Shown here one piece after another: positions 19,191 through 31,152 of a stretch of DNA of 64,000 bases. The stretch is from the NCBI RefSeq assembly GCF_002197665.1, contig NZ_NBBJ01000001.1, positions 1,178,001 to 1,242,000 on the forward strand, written 5' to 3'. Origin of the DNA: Sphingomonas mucosissima (lineage in GTDB: Bacteria > Pseudomonadota > Alphaproteobacteria > Sphingomonadales > Sphingomonadaceae). The notes below the pieces were generated by a model that was given only the letters and a program-made list of their open reading frames with translations, was not told the DNA's origin and ran no database searches. How positions within the stretch are numbered: position 1 is the stretch's first letter; each line of letters begins with the position of its first letter. Made by a program: the position numbers and the translations under genes.

Positions 19191-19793
19191 ATGCTCGCGC
19201 TGGTGGATATCCAATCCGGCAACCTCCACTCCGTTGAGAATGCACTGCGGGCAGCGGCAGGAACGGACATCGTGGTGACGGCGGATCCCGAACTGATCAG
19301 CCGCGCAGACAGGATCGTTCTTCCCGGCGTCGGTGCCTTTGGTGCCTGCGCGGCGAACTTGCGCGCGATCGATGGCCTGGAAGGGGCGTTGCGACAGCGG
19401 GTGCTGAGCGAAGGCGCGCCATTCCTCGGCATATGTGTCGGGATGCAGTTGCTGGCAGATCACGGGGACGAACTGGGATACCATCGCGGCCTGGGCTGGT
19501 TTGGGGGCAGCGTACGGCGGCTGGATCCTAGCGGAACCGATGCGAAGGTGCCTCACATGGGATGGAACGATGTGCGCCCTCATGGTGACCATCCGTTGAT
19601 CCCCGCGGGCGAAGCATATTTCCTGCACAGCTTTGCCTATGAGGGCGAGGCTGTCATTGCCGAGACCGAGCACGCCGGCCCCGTGACGGCCGCGATCGGC
19701 CGGGACAACATCGTCGGCGTGCAGTTCCACCCCGAGAAGAGCCAGCGCTATGGGCTGGATCTTCTCGCTCGATTTTTGAAGTGGCGCCCATGA
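19191..19793 (+). CDS. hisH: Imidazole glycerol phosphate synthase, glutaminase subunit
   Basis: 200 residues. Class I glutamine amidotransferase that feeds ammonia to HisF. The nucleophile Cys sits in FLGICVGMQLLAD (about 79-91), the oxyanion strand is LPGVGAFGACAAN, and the His/Glu pair is in VGVQFHPEKSQ. It lies 46 bases after hisB. Its stop overlaps the hisA ATG by 4 bases (19790-19793). Confidence 0.97.
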   Translation: MLALVDIQSGNLHSVENALRAAAGTDIVVTADPELISRADRIVLPGVGAFGACAANLRAIDGLEGALRQRVLSEGAPFLGICVGMQLLADHGDELGYHRGLGWFGGSVRRLDPSGTDAKVPHMGWNDVRPHGDHPLIPAGEAYFLHSFAYEGEAVIAETEHAGPVTAAIGRDNIVGVQFHPEKSQRYGLDLLARFLKWRP

Positions 19794-20524
19794 GCCTGAT
19801 CGTATTTCCCGCCATTGATCTGAAGGCCGGCCAGGTGGTTCGTCTCGCCGAGGGCGATATGGATCGCGCGACTATATATGGCGACGATCCCGCCGCGCAG
19901 GCGATGTTGTTCGCCGATGCTGGTGCCGGGCACCTTCATGTCGTGGATCTGGATGGGGCGTTCGCCGGTGAGAGCAGGAATGGCGAGGCCGTCCGCGCCA
20001 TCGTCGATCGCTTTCCCGGGCACGTGCAATTGGGCGGCGGCATTCGTACACCGCAAAGCGTCGAAGCTTGGTTCGACGCCGGCGTGGCCCGTGTGGTGAT
20101 TGGCACCGCCGCATTGGAGAACCCGCAGTTCGTGCGTGAGATGGCCGCTGCCTTCCCCGGCGGCATCGTGGTTGCCGTGGATGCCCGTGATGGGATGATC
20201 GCCACCAAGGGGTGGGCGGATGTTTCCACCACGCCGGTTGTCGATCTCGCGCGCCGCTTCGAGGATGCCGGCGTAGCGGCGCTTCTGTTCACCGACGTGG
20301 GCCGGGACGGCTTGCTCAAGGGCTGCAACGTCGAGGCCACCGTGGATCTCGCGCGCGCCGTTGCTATCCCGGTGATTGCCAGCGGCGGGGTAAAGGGGAT
20401 CGACGAAATTCACGTGCTGGCTCTTCACGCGCGCGACGGCGTGGAAGGCGTGATTACCGGACGCGCATTGTACGACGGCAGGCTTGATCTCGCCGCCGCT
20501 CTCAGTGTCGCGGCCGCGGCGTGA
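19790..20524 (+). CDS. hisA: ProFAR isomerase (HisA)
   Basis: 244 residues, a beta/alpha barrel that isomerises ProFAR to PRFAR. IVFPAIDLKAGQVVRLAEGD carries the first catalytic Asp, and the second half shows LFTDVGRDGLLKGCN with the second. Phosphate-binding loops QLGGGIRTPQSVE and IASGGVKGIDEIH are present. The ATG overlaps the hisH stop; a GTG at 19781 would add three residues but the ATG fits the family start. Confidence 0.97.
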   Translation: MSLIVFPAIDLKAGQVVRLAEGDMDRATIYGDDPAAQAMLFADAGAGHLHVVDLDGAFAGESRNGEAVRAIVDRFPGHVQLGGGIRTPQSVEAWFDAGVARVVIGTAALENPQFVREMAAAFPGGIVVAVDARDGMIATKGWADVSTTPVVDLARRFEDAGVAALLFTDVGRDGLLKGCNVEATVDLARAVAIPVIASGGVKGIDEIHVLALHARDGVEGVITGRALYDGRLDLAAALSVAAAA

Positions 20525-20603
20525 TGCAGTTGTTCCGCGCCAAGCAGGCGCGCCGTTGCAGTGATGCTCCAGTTTGTCAGCAAGCCGCTGTGGATGCGTT
20601 CCA

Positions 20604-21365
20604 ATGACCGTTCGCGCCCGAGTGATCCCCTGCCTCGACGTGGCCGAAGGCCGTGTCGTCAAGGGAGTGAACTTTGTTGACCTGATTGATGCCGGCGATC
20701 CGGTGGAGCAAGCGCGCGCCTATGACGCCGCTGGTGCGGACGAGTTATGCTTCCTCGACATTACGGCAAGCCACGAGGGACGCGAGACCATCCTGGATGT
20801 CGTGCGGCGCACCGCTGCCGTGTGCTTCATGCCGTTAACGGTCGGCGGCGGCGTCAGGACCGCCGATGATGCACGTGCGCTGCTTTTGGCCGGCGCTGAT
20901 AAGGTGGCGGTGAACTCCGCGGCGGTCTCGAGGCCGGAGGTGGTTGCGGACATTGCCGAGCGGTTCGGCAGCCAGTGCTGCGTCGCGAGCGTTGACGCCA
21001 GGCGGACGGAGAACGGGTGGGAAGTGTTCACGCACGGCGGCCGCCGCGCAACGGGCATTGATGCGGTTCAGCATGCCTTGCGCCTGGCGGACCTGGGCGC
21101 TGGCGAGATCTTGCTGACTTCCATGGACCGCGATGGCACGCGAAACGGCTATGATCTCGATCTCATAAGGGCCGTCGCTGACCGGACCACGGTGCCCGTC
21201 GTTGCTTCCGGAGGGGTCGGTAGACTCGACGATCTGGTTCGCGGCGTTACTGAAGGTCATGCGTCCGCGGTGCTAGCGGCCTCGATCTTCCATTTCGGGG
21301 AGGCGACGATTGCGGATGCGCACGCTGCGCTTGCGCACGCCGGAGTGCCAGTTCGATCCCATTGA
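20604..21365 (+). CDS. hisF: Imidazole glycerol phosphate synthase, cyclase subunit
   Basis: 253 residues from the ATG at 20604 ([20 protein letters not shown]). Catalytic Asp residues lie in IPCLDV and in [19 protein letters not shown]. The phosphate loops are [12 protein letters not shown] and [12 protein letters not shown]. It forms the HisHF synthase that produces IGP and AICAR. It is 79 bases after hisA. Confidence 0.97.
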   Translation: MTVRARVIPCLDVAEGRVVKGVNFVDLIDAGDPVEQARAYDAAGADELCFLDITASHEGRETILDVVRRTAAVCFMPLTVGGGVRTADDARALLLAGADKVAVNSAAVSRPEVVADIAERFGSQCCVASVDARRTENGWEVFTHGGRRATGIDAVQHALRLADLGAGEILLTSMDRDGTRNGYDLDLIRAVADRTTVPVVASGGVGRLDDLVRGVTEGHASAVLAASIFHFGEATIADAHAALAHAGVPVRSH

Positions 21366-21441
21366 AACGGCACGGCTGGAGCGAAGCTGATGCACTATGA
21401 GCGCCCGGTAACGCTTTGGTGAGAAACGGGAGTATGCAGCA

Positions 21442-21615
21442 TTGACGTTAATATACGCGCATCTGCTCCTCCCATCCGCCGAGGCAGCAACCGCCAGCGC
21501 CGTTTCGACTCCCCGTAAGGGTCCGGAGCTATCCGATATCGTTCTGTTCCTGGTAGCAGCCGTCGCCGTTTGGCTCGCGCGCCGTGCGTTGCGCAATCGT
21601 GGCCGTAGAGGTTGA
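21442..21615 (+). CDS. Small single-pass membrane peptide between hisF and hisE
   Basis: 57 residues read from a TTG at 21442 (MTLIYAHLLLPSAEA start) to TGA at 21613-21615. A polar middle (ASAVSTPRKGPELSD) is followed by a strong C-terminal helix, IVLFLVAAVAVWLARRAL, and a basic end RNRGRRG. AACGGGAGTATG upstream offers a weak ribosome binding site. The helix plus Arg-rich tail loosely recalls protein-sorting tails, but I cannot assign a family. It ends 31 bases before the hisE ATG, in the same transcription unit. Confidence 0.5.
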   Translation: MTLIYAHLLLPSAEAATASAVSTPRKGPELSDIVLFLVAAVAVWLARRALRNRGRRG

Positions 21616-21646
21616 CCTGAGCGAGCGTGCGCGGCACCTCGCCGCG

Positions 21647-21982
21647 ATGGCCGATGACATTCTCGAGCGTTTGGAAGCGACGATACGTGCCCGCAAGGAC
21701 AACCCAGCCGTGCGGTCCTACACTGCCAGCCTGTTCTTTCAGGGGCGACACAAGATCGCGCAGAAAGTCGGCGAGGAAGCTGTAGAAACTGTCATTGCCG
21801 CTTGCTCCGGCGAGGATCAGGACATCGTGCCTGAGGCCGCGGACCTTCTCTTCCACCTCCTGATCCTGCTCGCCGATGCTGGCCTTAGCCTGGACGATGT
21901 GCGCCGGGAGCTGGCGCGGCGGGAGGGCCAGTCCGGTCACGACGAAAAGGCCGGCCGACCCCTTTCATTCCGTCCGGAGTAA
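21647..21982 (+). CDS. hisE: Phosphoribosyl-ATP pyrophosphohydrolase
   Basis: 111 residues from the ATG at 21647 (MADDILERLEATIRARKDNP). Motifs of the MazG-like fold are visible: KIAQKVGEEAVETVIAA and EAADLLFHLLILLADAGL. It removes pyrophosphate from PR-ATP. The frame is open upstream to 21584, but family length supports 21647. Followed after 10 bases by a HIT-family gene, an arrangement frequent in alphaproteobacteria. Confidence 0.94.
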   Translation: MADDILERLEATIRARKDNPAVRSYTASLFFQGRHKIAQKVGEEAVETVIAACSGEDQDIVPEAADLLFHLLILLADAGLSLDDVRRELARREGQSGHDEKAGRPLSFRPE

Positions 21983-21992
21983 GGTCAAGCAC

Positions 21993-22385
21993 ATGCCCGT
22001 TGACGCCACCCTGCCCTATGACGACCAGAACATCTTCGCCCGGATCCTCCGCGGTGAGATACCGGCCCGTAAAGTGTATGAGGATGAGTTCGCGCTGGCG
22101 TTCCACGACATCGCACCGTGGTCACCGACCCACATTCTCGTCATCCCGAAGGGACCCTACGTCAGCTGGGACGATTTCTCCGCGCGCGCCAGCGATGCCG
22201 AGATAGCGGGCTTCGTTCGCGCGGTCGGGCATGTTGCTCGGGATGCTGGGCTCGTCGGACCCGGTTACAGGTTGCTCGCGAACGCCGGGCCGCACAGCCA
22301 TCAGGAAGTGCCGCACCTGCACGTTCACATACTTGCGGGACGGCCGCTGGGCCCGATGCTGATCGAGAACGACAGCCGAAAGTAA
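21993..22385 (+). CDS. HIT-family (HinT-like) purine nucleoside phosphoramidase
   Basis: 130 residues from the ATG at 21993. The start region NIFARILRGEIPARKVYEDE and the histidine triad in VPHLHVHILAGRPLGPM identify an HIT hydrolase, which typically cleaves AMP-N bonds such as AMP-lysine. It sits 10 bases after hisE and is probably the last gene of the his unit. Confidence 0.93.
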   Translation: MPVDATLPYDDQNIFARILRGEIPARKVYEDEFALAFHDIAPWSPTHILVIPKGPYVSWDDFSARASDAEIAGFVRAVGHVARDAGLVGPGYRLLANAGPHSHQEVPHLHVHILAGRPLGPMLIENDSRK

Positions 22386-22512
22386 CCGAGCAGCCGCAAT
22401 TACACGGGGGTAACGCTGTGAGGGATTGCGCGCCGCCGATCTCCCGCTAGTTTCGCCCGATTCAAGAAATTGGGCGGCCAGCAAGGCCGCACCTCCTGGG
22501 GGAAAGGGCCGC

Positions 22513-24090
22513 ATGATCTTTGGCCGGGTAAAACCGCTCGATGCCATCTTGGCGACTGCCGAGAAGAAATCGCTTCATCGTACCTTGGGCTGGTTCCAGC
22601 TCACACTTTTCGGCATCGGCTGCGTCATTGGCACGGGTATCTTCGTGTTGACCTCGGCGGGCGCGCAAAAGGCCGGTCCCGGTCTCATGCTCGCGTTCGC
22701 GATTGCTGGCGCGATCTGCATCGTCGCGGCTTTGTGTTATGCTGAGATCGCGGCGATGATCCCGGTCGCCGGATCGGCTTACACCTACAGTTACGCCACC
22801 ATGGGCGAACTGGTCGGGTGGACTGTCGGATGGGCGCTGATCCTGGAATATGCCGTGGCCGCAAGCGCGGTGTCGGTGGGATGGTCCGGCTACTTCACCG
22901 GTACGATCCTCAACGAGTTCCTTGGCATCAACCTACCGCCTTGGCTCTCCGGCGCGCCGCTTGCGCTCGGCGGCGTCGAGGGCGGGTTCATCAACTTGCC
23001 GGCGGTGGTGATATCCCTGCTCATCACCTGGCTGCTGATGGTTGGTACGACCGAGAGTGCGCGGGTGAATGCCGTTCTCGTCGCCATCAAGGTGACCGCC
23101 TTGACGGCCTTCGTCGCGCTGACGATCCCCTCAGAGGCTTTCAGCGCAGATCGCTTCAATCCCTTCCTGCCGGCCGGCGTCTTCGGCGGCTTCGGCACTG
23201 GCGTTGGCGCAGTGGGTGCTGCGGCGACCATTTTCTTCGCGTATGTGGGTTTTGACGCTGTGTCGACCGCGGCAGAAGAAACCAAGAACCCGCAGCGCAA
23301 CGTCCCGATCGGCCTGGTCGGCTCTCTACTCTTCTGCACCGTCTTCTACATTCTGGTGGCGGCGGGCGCGATCGGCACCGTGGGCGGTCAGCCGATCATG
23401 GGGCCGAATGGTGTGCCTTTCCCGGCCGGTTCGGAAGAACTGGCGCGCCAGTGCGCCACCTTCGCTACGACCGATCTGCCGCTCGTCTGCTCCAACGAGG
23501 CGCTTGCCCACGTCCTGCGTCAGATCGGTTGGTCGGGCGTCGGAAACATGCTCGGCATCGCCGCCTTTCTCGCGCTTCCGTCGGTGATCCTGATTCTCAT
23601 GTTCGGCCAAACGCGCATCTTCTTCGTGATGAGCCGCGACGGTCTCCTTCCGGAGCGGCTGTCGGCGGTTCATCCCAAGTGGAAGACGCCGTACATCGTC
23701 ACGGCGATCACCGGTGCCGCGGTCGCTTTCGCTGCCGCCTTCCTGCCCGTCGGCAAGCTGGCGGACATCGCGAATGCCGGAACGCTTTATGCCTTCATGA
23801 TGGTGGCCATCGCGGTGATGATCCTTCGTCGCACGGAGCCGAATCGCCCGCGTAGCTTCCGCACGCCCGCGCTTCTGATCGTGGGCCCCTTGACGATCGC
23901 CGGCTGCGTCTTCTTGTTCTTCAACCTGCCAGTGGACGCGATGCTGGTGCTCCCGATCTGGGGCATTGTCGGCCTCGTGATCTACTTCGCCTACGGTTAC
24001 CGCGCGTCGCACCTCGGCCGCGGATTGGTGGAGGTTCATGAAAGCGAAGCCGTGCACGACGTGAACCCGGAGATCCCGGGCACCCACTGA
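22513..24090 (+). CDS. APC-superfamily amino acid permease
   Basis: 525 residues from the ATG at 22513, preceded by GGGGGAAAG. About 12 membrane segments begin at LGWFQLTLFGIGCVIGTGIF, whose GxG motif lies in the first broken helix of APC transporters. VFFAY-type helix 6 is represented by AATIFFAYVGFDAVSTAAEE. A roughly 60-residue loop with several Cys lies at about 290-345. It most likely imports cationic or neutral amino acids by proton symport; substrate unknown. A strong terminator lies 23 bases after the stop. Confidence 0.9.
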   Translation: MIFGRVKPLDAILATAEKKSLHRTLGWFQLTLFGIGCVIGTGIFVLTSAGAQKAGPGLMLAFAIAGAICIVAALCYAEIAAMIPVAGSAYTYSYATMGELVGWTVGWALILEYAVAASAVSVGWSGYFTGTILNEFLGINLPPWLSGAPLALGGVEGGFINLPAVVISLLITWLLMVGTTESARVNAVLVAIKVTALTAFVALTIPSEAFSADRFNPFLPAGVFGGFGTGVGAVGAAATIFFAYVGFDAVSTAAEETKNPQRNVPIGLVGSLLFCTVFYILVAAGAIGTVGGQPIMGPNGVPFPAGSEELARQCATFATTDLPLVCSNEALAHVLRQIGWSGVGNMLGIAAFLALPSVILILMFGQTRIFFVMSRDGLLPERLSAVHPKWKTPYIVTAITGAAVAFAAAFLPVGKLADIANAGTLYAFMMVAIAVMILRRTEPNRPRSFRTPALLIVGPLTIAGCVFLFFNLPVDAMLVLPIWGIVGLVIYFAYGYRASHLGRGLVEVHESEAVHDVNPEIPGTH

Positions 24091-24112
24091 TCACGTGATT
24101 AGATGTGCGTTT

Positions 24113-24140
24113 AAAGGCCGGTGCATCGCTCCGGCCTTTT
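24113..24140 (+). terminator. Rho-independent terminator after the permease gene
   Basis: AAAGGCCGG and CCGGCCTTT form a 9-bp stem around a 9-base loop, ending in TTTT. It is 22 bases past the permease stop and separates it from ligA. Confidence 0.85.
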
Positions 24141-24175
24141 CGCATCGGCTTGGCGACGCACCCGGCGTCGCCTAA

Positions 24176-26311
<2,136 letters not shown>

Positions 26312-26476
26312 TCTCAATACACCTGTCGCCTTTTTGCAACGCAGCACATTCAAAATCGGTTCCCCCGGAATTCTGCTCGCCGCCGTAATCGAACAGAAAT
26401 ATTGCGAGCGCAGGGGCGCGGCAGGCGGTTCAGGCACCGCGTGCCAGAGCATGAGCTCCAAGGGGAATTTTGATCA

Positions 26477-29400
26477 ATGCGACATAACCTGTTTCTGGGT
26501 GCAGCAGCTGTTGCGCTCATCGCGCCGGCTGGGGCGATGGCTCAGGAAACCACGTCGGTTATCCGCGGCACGGTGACGGCTGCAGGTGCACCGGTTCCAG
26601 GTGCAACGGTGACCATCGTGAACGTTCCGTCGGGAACGACCAGCACGGTGACGACGGGCGCCAACGGCTCGTTCAACGCATCTGGTCTCCGCGTCGGCGG
26701 CCCGTTCTCCGTAACGGTCGCTGCCCCCGGCTACCCGCAGGTTACCGTCACCGACATCTTCACCGTCGTCGCACAAGCCTTTGATCTGCCAGTCGAATTG
26801 CAGGCAGAGAGCACCGACACTGCTGGCGGCGATATCGTCATCACCGCATCGCGTGTGGCCAACGCCCGCACAGTCAGCCAGGGTCCTGCGACGGTTCTAA
26901 CGGCCGCTGACATCGCCAGCGTAGCGTCGGTGAACCGCGACGTCCGCGACCTGATGCGCCGTGACCCGTTTGCACGCCTTGACGATACGCCCAACGGCCG
27001 CGCTGTCAGCTTCGCGGGCCAGAATGCGCGTTTCAACCGCTTCTCGGTTGACGGTGTCCCGGTCACCGATAATTTCGGCCTCAATCCGGACGGTCTTCCC
27101 ACCCGTCGTTCGCCCATCCCTTTCGACGCGATCGGCCAGTTCCAGACCAAGGTCGCGCCATATGACGTGCGCGAGGGCAACTTCCAGGGCGGCGCGATCA
27201 ACGCTATTCTGAAGTCGGGCACCAACAGCTTTCACGGCACCGGCTTTTACGCCTATTCCGAAGACGGGTTGACCGGCAAGGAAACCAAGGCAGGTCCGGG
27301 TGTACCGACCGGTCGGGTGACGCTCCCGAACTTCAAGGTCGAAAATTACGGCGCGCAGCTGTCCGGCCCGATCATCAAGGACAAGCTGTTCTTCATGATC
27401 GCCGGTGAGCGCATCCGCGACAACAGGCCGATTGCAGAAGGTACTGCCGGTACCAACGCCGGTGCCGTTGTCCCCAACATCACCGACGCGCAGGTCGCAG
27501 AGATCCAGCGGATCGCGCAGTCACGCTACGGCTATGACTCTGGCGGTATTCTCAGCGAGTCGAACGATCGCGACGATCGCCTCGTTGCCCGTATCGACGC
27601 CAACCTGTCGGATACGCAGCGTGCCTCGGTGACGTATCTGTACACCAAGGATTCGATTCAGATTGGCCAGAATACCTTCTTGACCGGTACGCCGGGCTTA
27701 GGCCTTGAGTCGAATGGCTACATTGGTTCGAACCGTCTTCACACCGGCGTTGCTCAGCTGAACAGTGACTGGACTGACGAATTTTCAACCGAAGTTCGCG
27801 GGTTCTACAAGGACTATAAGCGCGGACAGGATCCGATCCTCGGCCGGGGCTTTGCGCAAATGCAGGTCTGCACCGCACCGACCTCGGATCGCGGCACCAG
27901 CACGAATCTGACCAGTAACGATCTGGCTGGCACCTGTCAGTCTGGCTTCGGCAACGTCTCGTTCGGTCCGGACGTGTCGCGTCAGTCCAACGAGCTGACC
28001 AGCCGCACCTATGGCGGTCTCGTCCAGGCGCGCCTGACACGTAACAACCACGACCTGCGCATCTTCGCCGAATTCCAGGACACGAAGATCTTCAACCTCT
28101 TCGTGCAGCGCACCGCCGGCGACTACTATTTCGACTCGCTCGCCGACTTCGCTGCCGGCAACGCGCAGCGTTTCCGCTACGGCAACGCGGTGCCCAGCCT
28201 CGATCCCATCAACGGCGCGGCGCGCTTCCGTTATCAGTCCTACACCTTTGGCATTCAGGACACGTGGTCGATCAGCGACGTCCTGACGCTCTCCTATGGC
28301 GCGCGTTATGACCTGTTCGGCGGTGACAGCCGTCCGGAGCTGAACGCAAGCTTCCTTACCCGCTACGGCTACCCCAACACTTCGTACATCTCCGGTCGCG
28401 GCGTGTTCCAGCCGCGCGTCGGGTTTGACTTCAAGCCGGTCTCCGACGTGTCGCTCCGCGGTGGCATCGGCATTTTCTCGGGCGGCTCGCCGGACGTTTA
28501 CGTATCGAACAGCTTCTCGAACACCGGGTTCCTGACAAACGCGATCGACGTGCGTCAGCTGAACGGCGGCGGCTATACGGTCCCCGGTTTCACCGGTCCT
28601 GCCGCGGCCGCAGCGGGTGCGGCGATCCTCAGCAACGTCAACGGCACGACGATCCCGACGGCGGCGAATGGCGTTCTCACCAACGCCTCCGTCAATACGC
28701 TGTCACCGACCAACGCACTTGATCCCAACTTCAAGGTTCCTTCGCAGTGGCGCGGCACCTTGTCTGCCGATTGGGATCCGAACTTTGGCGGCACCTTCGG
28801 CGACGGCTGGCATCTCGGCGCAGACTTCCTGTGGTCGGAAGTACGCAACCAAGTGTTTTTCACCGATCTGCGCGTCGTCCCGACTGCACTGCGCACTCCG
28901 GACGGTCGCGTTCGCTACACCTCTGCCGCCGGCAATCTGGGTGACACCAACCAGGATCTGATCCTGACCAACACGCAGCGCGGTCGCAGCCTCATCGGCG
29001 TGGCTCGCATCGCAAAGGACTTCGACTTCGGTCTGCGGGCGTTCGTTAGCTACAGCTATCAGAGCGTGAAGGATCAGGCGCCGGCGACCTCGTCGACCGC
29101 GTCGTCCAACTACGGCAACGGCGCGTTCCTCGATGCCAATGGCGCTGCCTACGGCATCTCAAACGACGAAGTGCGTCACAACCTGAAGTACAACCTGAGC
29201 TTCAACCACGCGTTCTTCGGCGACTATAAGACCAACTTCACCTTGTTCGGTGAAACTCGCATCGGTCGCCCGTACAGCTTTACGATGCAGGACCAGGTCA
29301 ACAGCGGCCGCTCGCCGGTGTTCGGAACGAACGGCAGTGCCTCGCGCTACCTGCTCTACGTGCCGACTTCGACCACTGACGCACTGGTGTCGTATGACAG

Positions 29401-29845
29401 CACCGAGACGCGGGATTATATCGAGAACCTGATCAACACGACGAAGCTGAACAAGTATCGTGGTCAGATCGCGCCGCGTAATGCATTCAACTCGAAGTGG
29501 TTCACCCGGTTCGACCTTCACATCGGCCAGGAAATTCCGACATTTGTTGGCAACAGCCGTGTCGAATTATTCGCGGACATCGAGAACCTCACCAATCTGA
29601 TCAACAAGAACTGGGGCCAGGTTCGCGAGTATCAGTTCCCTTACACGATCCCGGCGGTGCGCGTTCAGTGCCTTCAGACACCGGTTACAACGGGAACGGC
29701 GCCCACTACGGCAACGTTGACCGCAAACCCGACCCAAGCTTGCGCGCAGTACCGGTACAACGCGCCCGCTGCGACCCCGACCGATCAGATCTACCCGCGT
29801 CAGTCGCTGTACTCGATCCGCGTGGGTGCGCGCTTCACCTTCTGA
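26477..29845 (+). CDS. Oar-like TonB-dependent receptor with N-terminal carboxypeptidase-regulatory-like domain
   Basis: 1122 residues. Signal peptide MRHNLFLGAAAVALIAPAGA with a cleavage site near AMAQ. A CarboxypepD_reg-like beta domain follows at about 28-105 (RGTVTAAGAPVPGATVTIVN), then a plug with FNRFSVDGVPVTDNFGLNPD and NFQGGAINAILKSGTNSFHG. The rest is a long outer-membrane barrel ending SLYSIRVGARFTF with terminal Phe. Oar-type receptors import large or unknown substrates. It is followed by a terminator-like hairpin and a LytS/LytTR pair. The upstream 165 bases hold no other gene. Confidence 0.93.
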   Translation: MRHNLFLGAAAVALIAPAGAMAQETTSVIRGTVTAAGAPVPGATVTIVNVPSGTTSTVTTGANGSFNASGLRVGGPFSVTVAAPGYPQVTVTDIFTVVAQAFDLPVELQAESTDTAGGDIVITASRVANARTVSQGPATVLTAADIASVASVNRDVRDLMRRDPFARLDDTPNGRAVSFAGQNARFNRFSVDGVPVTDNFGLNPDGLPTRRSPIPFDAIGQFQTKVAPYDVREGNFQGGAINAILKSGTNSFHGTGFYAYSEDGLTGKETKAGPGVPTGRVTLPNFKVENYGAQLSGPIIKDKLFFMIAGERIRDNRPIAEGTAGTNAGAVVPNITDAQVAEIQRIAQSRYGYDSGGILSESNDRDDRLVARIDANLSDTQRASVTYLYTKDSIQIGQNTFLTGTPGLGLESNGYIGSNRLHTGVAQLNSDWTDEFSTEVRGFYKDYKRGQDPILGRGFAQMQVCTAPTSDRGTSTNLTSNDLAGTCQSGFGNVSFGPDVSRQSNELTSRTYGGLVQARLTRNNHDLRIFAEFQDTKIFNLFVQRTAGDYYFDSLADFAAGNAQRFRYGNAVPSLDPINGAARFRYQSYTFGIQDTWSISDVLTLSYGARYDLFGGDSRPELNASFLTRYGYPNTSYISGRGVFQPRVGFDFKPVSDVSLRGGIGIFSGGSPDVYVSNSFSNTGFLTNAIDVRQLNGGGYTVPGFTGPAAAAAGAAILSNVNGTTIPTAANGVLTNASVNTLSPTNALDPNFKVPSQWRGTLSADWDPNFGGTFGDGWHLGADFLWSEVRNQVFFTDLRVVPTALRTPDGRVRYTSAAGNLGDTNQDLILTNTQRGRSLIGVARIAKDFDFGLRAFVSYSYQSVKDQAPATSSTASSNYGNGAFLDANGAAYGISNDEVRHNLKYNLSFNHAFFGDYKTNFTLFGETRIGRPYSFTMQDQVNSGRSPVFGTNGSASRYLLYVPTSTTDALVSYDSTETRDYIENLINTTKLNKYRGQIAPRNAFNSKWFTRFDLHIGQEIPTFVGNSRVELFADIENLTNLINKNWGQVREYQFPYTIPAVRVQCLQTPVTTGTAPTTATLTANPTQACAQYRYNAPAATPTDQIYPRQSLYSIRVGARFTF

Positions 29846-29873
29846 TCACGTTGAGCTGAACTGCAACGTCAGG

Positions 29874-29914
29874 GCCGTCGCTTTCCTCCGGGAGAGCGGC
29901 GGCTCTTCGTTTTT
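29874..29914 (+). terminator. Imperfect terminator or attenuator after the Oar-like receptor gene
   Basis: GCCGTCGCT pairs with AGCGGCGGC (one wobble) across a 12-base loop, followed by TCTTCGTTTTT. It sits 28 bases past the receptor stop and 35 bases before the kinase ATG, so it may reduce but not block readthrough. Confidence 0.6.
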
Positions 29915-29948
29915 GCGCCGCGGCGAGTGGACGTGTAGAGGAGCCGGG

Positions 29949-31067
29949 ATGGCGACTACCCTTCCCGCTCCCGCGTCCGGCTCATCGCCGATCCGGCCGA
30001 GCAACCTGGCTGTTCGGCCGTTCTTCGAGGACAAGGCGCGCGCGTTTTGGATTCTGCAAGCCGCCGGCTGGACGGGCTATCTCGTCCTCAGGACCGTGTC
30101 CTCGATCTCGAACGGTTTCACGCTGCAGGGCGTGATCAGCACCATTGTCGAAACTATCGTGGGCTATTGCATCACGTTGCTGTTGTCGGTGCTTTACGGC
30201 TTCTATCGCGGGTTGCCCCGGATCACGGCGATCATCCTCACCGTCTTCACCCTCGGCGCCGCGACCTTCATCTACGCGCTACTGGACACTTTCTCGTTCA
30301 GCTTCATCAAGCTGTCCGCGCCTGGCGTGGACGTGAAGCTCCTGATCGGTGCCTTGTTCCTCAATTTTACCGTGCTCGCCGGCTGGTCCGCGCTATACTT
30401 CGGGATCAACTTCTACCTGATCGTTGAAGAGCAGATCGACCAGCTTCAGCATTTGGAGACACAGGCGTCGTCGGCGCAGCTGGCGATGCTGCGCTACCAG
30501 CTGAACCCGCACTTCCTGTTCAACACGCTGAACTCCATCTCAACGCTGGTGCTGCTGAAGCAAACTGAGCGAGCGAATGCGATGCTCAGCCGCTTGTCGA
30601 GCTTCCTGCGCTACACGCTGGCTAACGAACCGACGGCGCACGTAACCCTGGCGCAGGAGGTCGAGACGCTGAAGCTGTATCTCGAGATCGAGAAGATGCG
30701 CTTCGAGGATCGGCTGCGGCCCAAGTTCGAGATCGATCCGGCGGCGGAGCGTGCCCGCTTGCCCTCGCTGCTGCTTCAGCCGCTTGTCGAAAACGCCATC
30801 AAATATGCCGTCACGCCGAAGGAAGAAGGCGCCGAAATCTGCGTCACCGCGCGGCTCAACGGTGATCGAGTGCGGATCGGCGTATCGGACACTGGCCCGG
30901 GCTTGCAGCCGACAAAGAACAGGCCAAGCCTTTCAACCGGCGTTGGGATCGCCAATATCAGGGAGCGACTGCAGCAATCTTTTGGGACGGATCACCGCTT
31001 CGAGCTTCGCGCCATGCCGACAGGGGGCTTCGGTGTGGAAATCGAGATACCGTTCCAGGTGGAGTGA
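29949..31067 (+). CDS. LytS/AlgZ-type sensor histidine kinase
   Basis: 372 residues from the ATG at 29949. After a polar N-terminus there are about four membrane helices (about 35-160). A short coiled region follows (EEQIDQLQHLETQASSAQLA), then the His_kinase domain with YQLNPHFLFNTLNSI (His188) and an ATPase domain with LLQPLVENAIKYAV, GVSDTGPGL and GVGIANIRERL. Kinases of this type pair with LytTR regulators. Such a regulator starts 85 bases downstream. The signal is unknown; the upstream TonB receptor suggests an envelope or nutrient cue. Confidence 0.92.
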   Translation: MATTLPAPASGSSPIRPSNLAVRPFFEDKARAFWILQAAGWTGYLVLRTVSSISNGFTLQGVISTIVETIVGYCITLLLSVLYGFYRGLPRITAIILTVFTLGAATFIYALLDTFSFSFIKLSAPGVDVKLLIGALFLNFTVLAGWSALYFGINFYLIVEEQIDQLQHLETQASSAQLAMLRYQLNPHFLFNTLNSISTLVLLKQTERANAMLSRLSSFLRYTLANEPTAHVTLAQEVETLKLYLEIEKMRFEDRLRPKFEIDPAAERARLPSLLLQPLVENAIKYAVTPKEEGAEICVTARLNGDRVRIGVSDTGPGLQPTKNRPSLSTGVGIANIRERLQQSFGTDHRFELRAMPTGGFGVEIEIPFQVE

Positions 31068-31152
31068 GGGGGTACTAACGGGGGGAGTTGATTAAGACGG
31101 CCGCCAGTCTCGTCGGGACGAGGCGGCATACGTATCGGAGATCGAGCAGACC

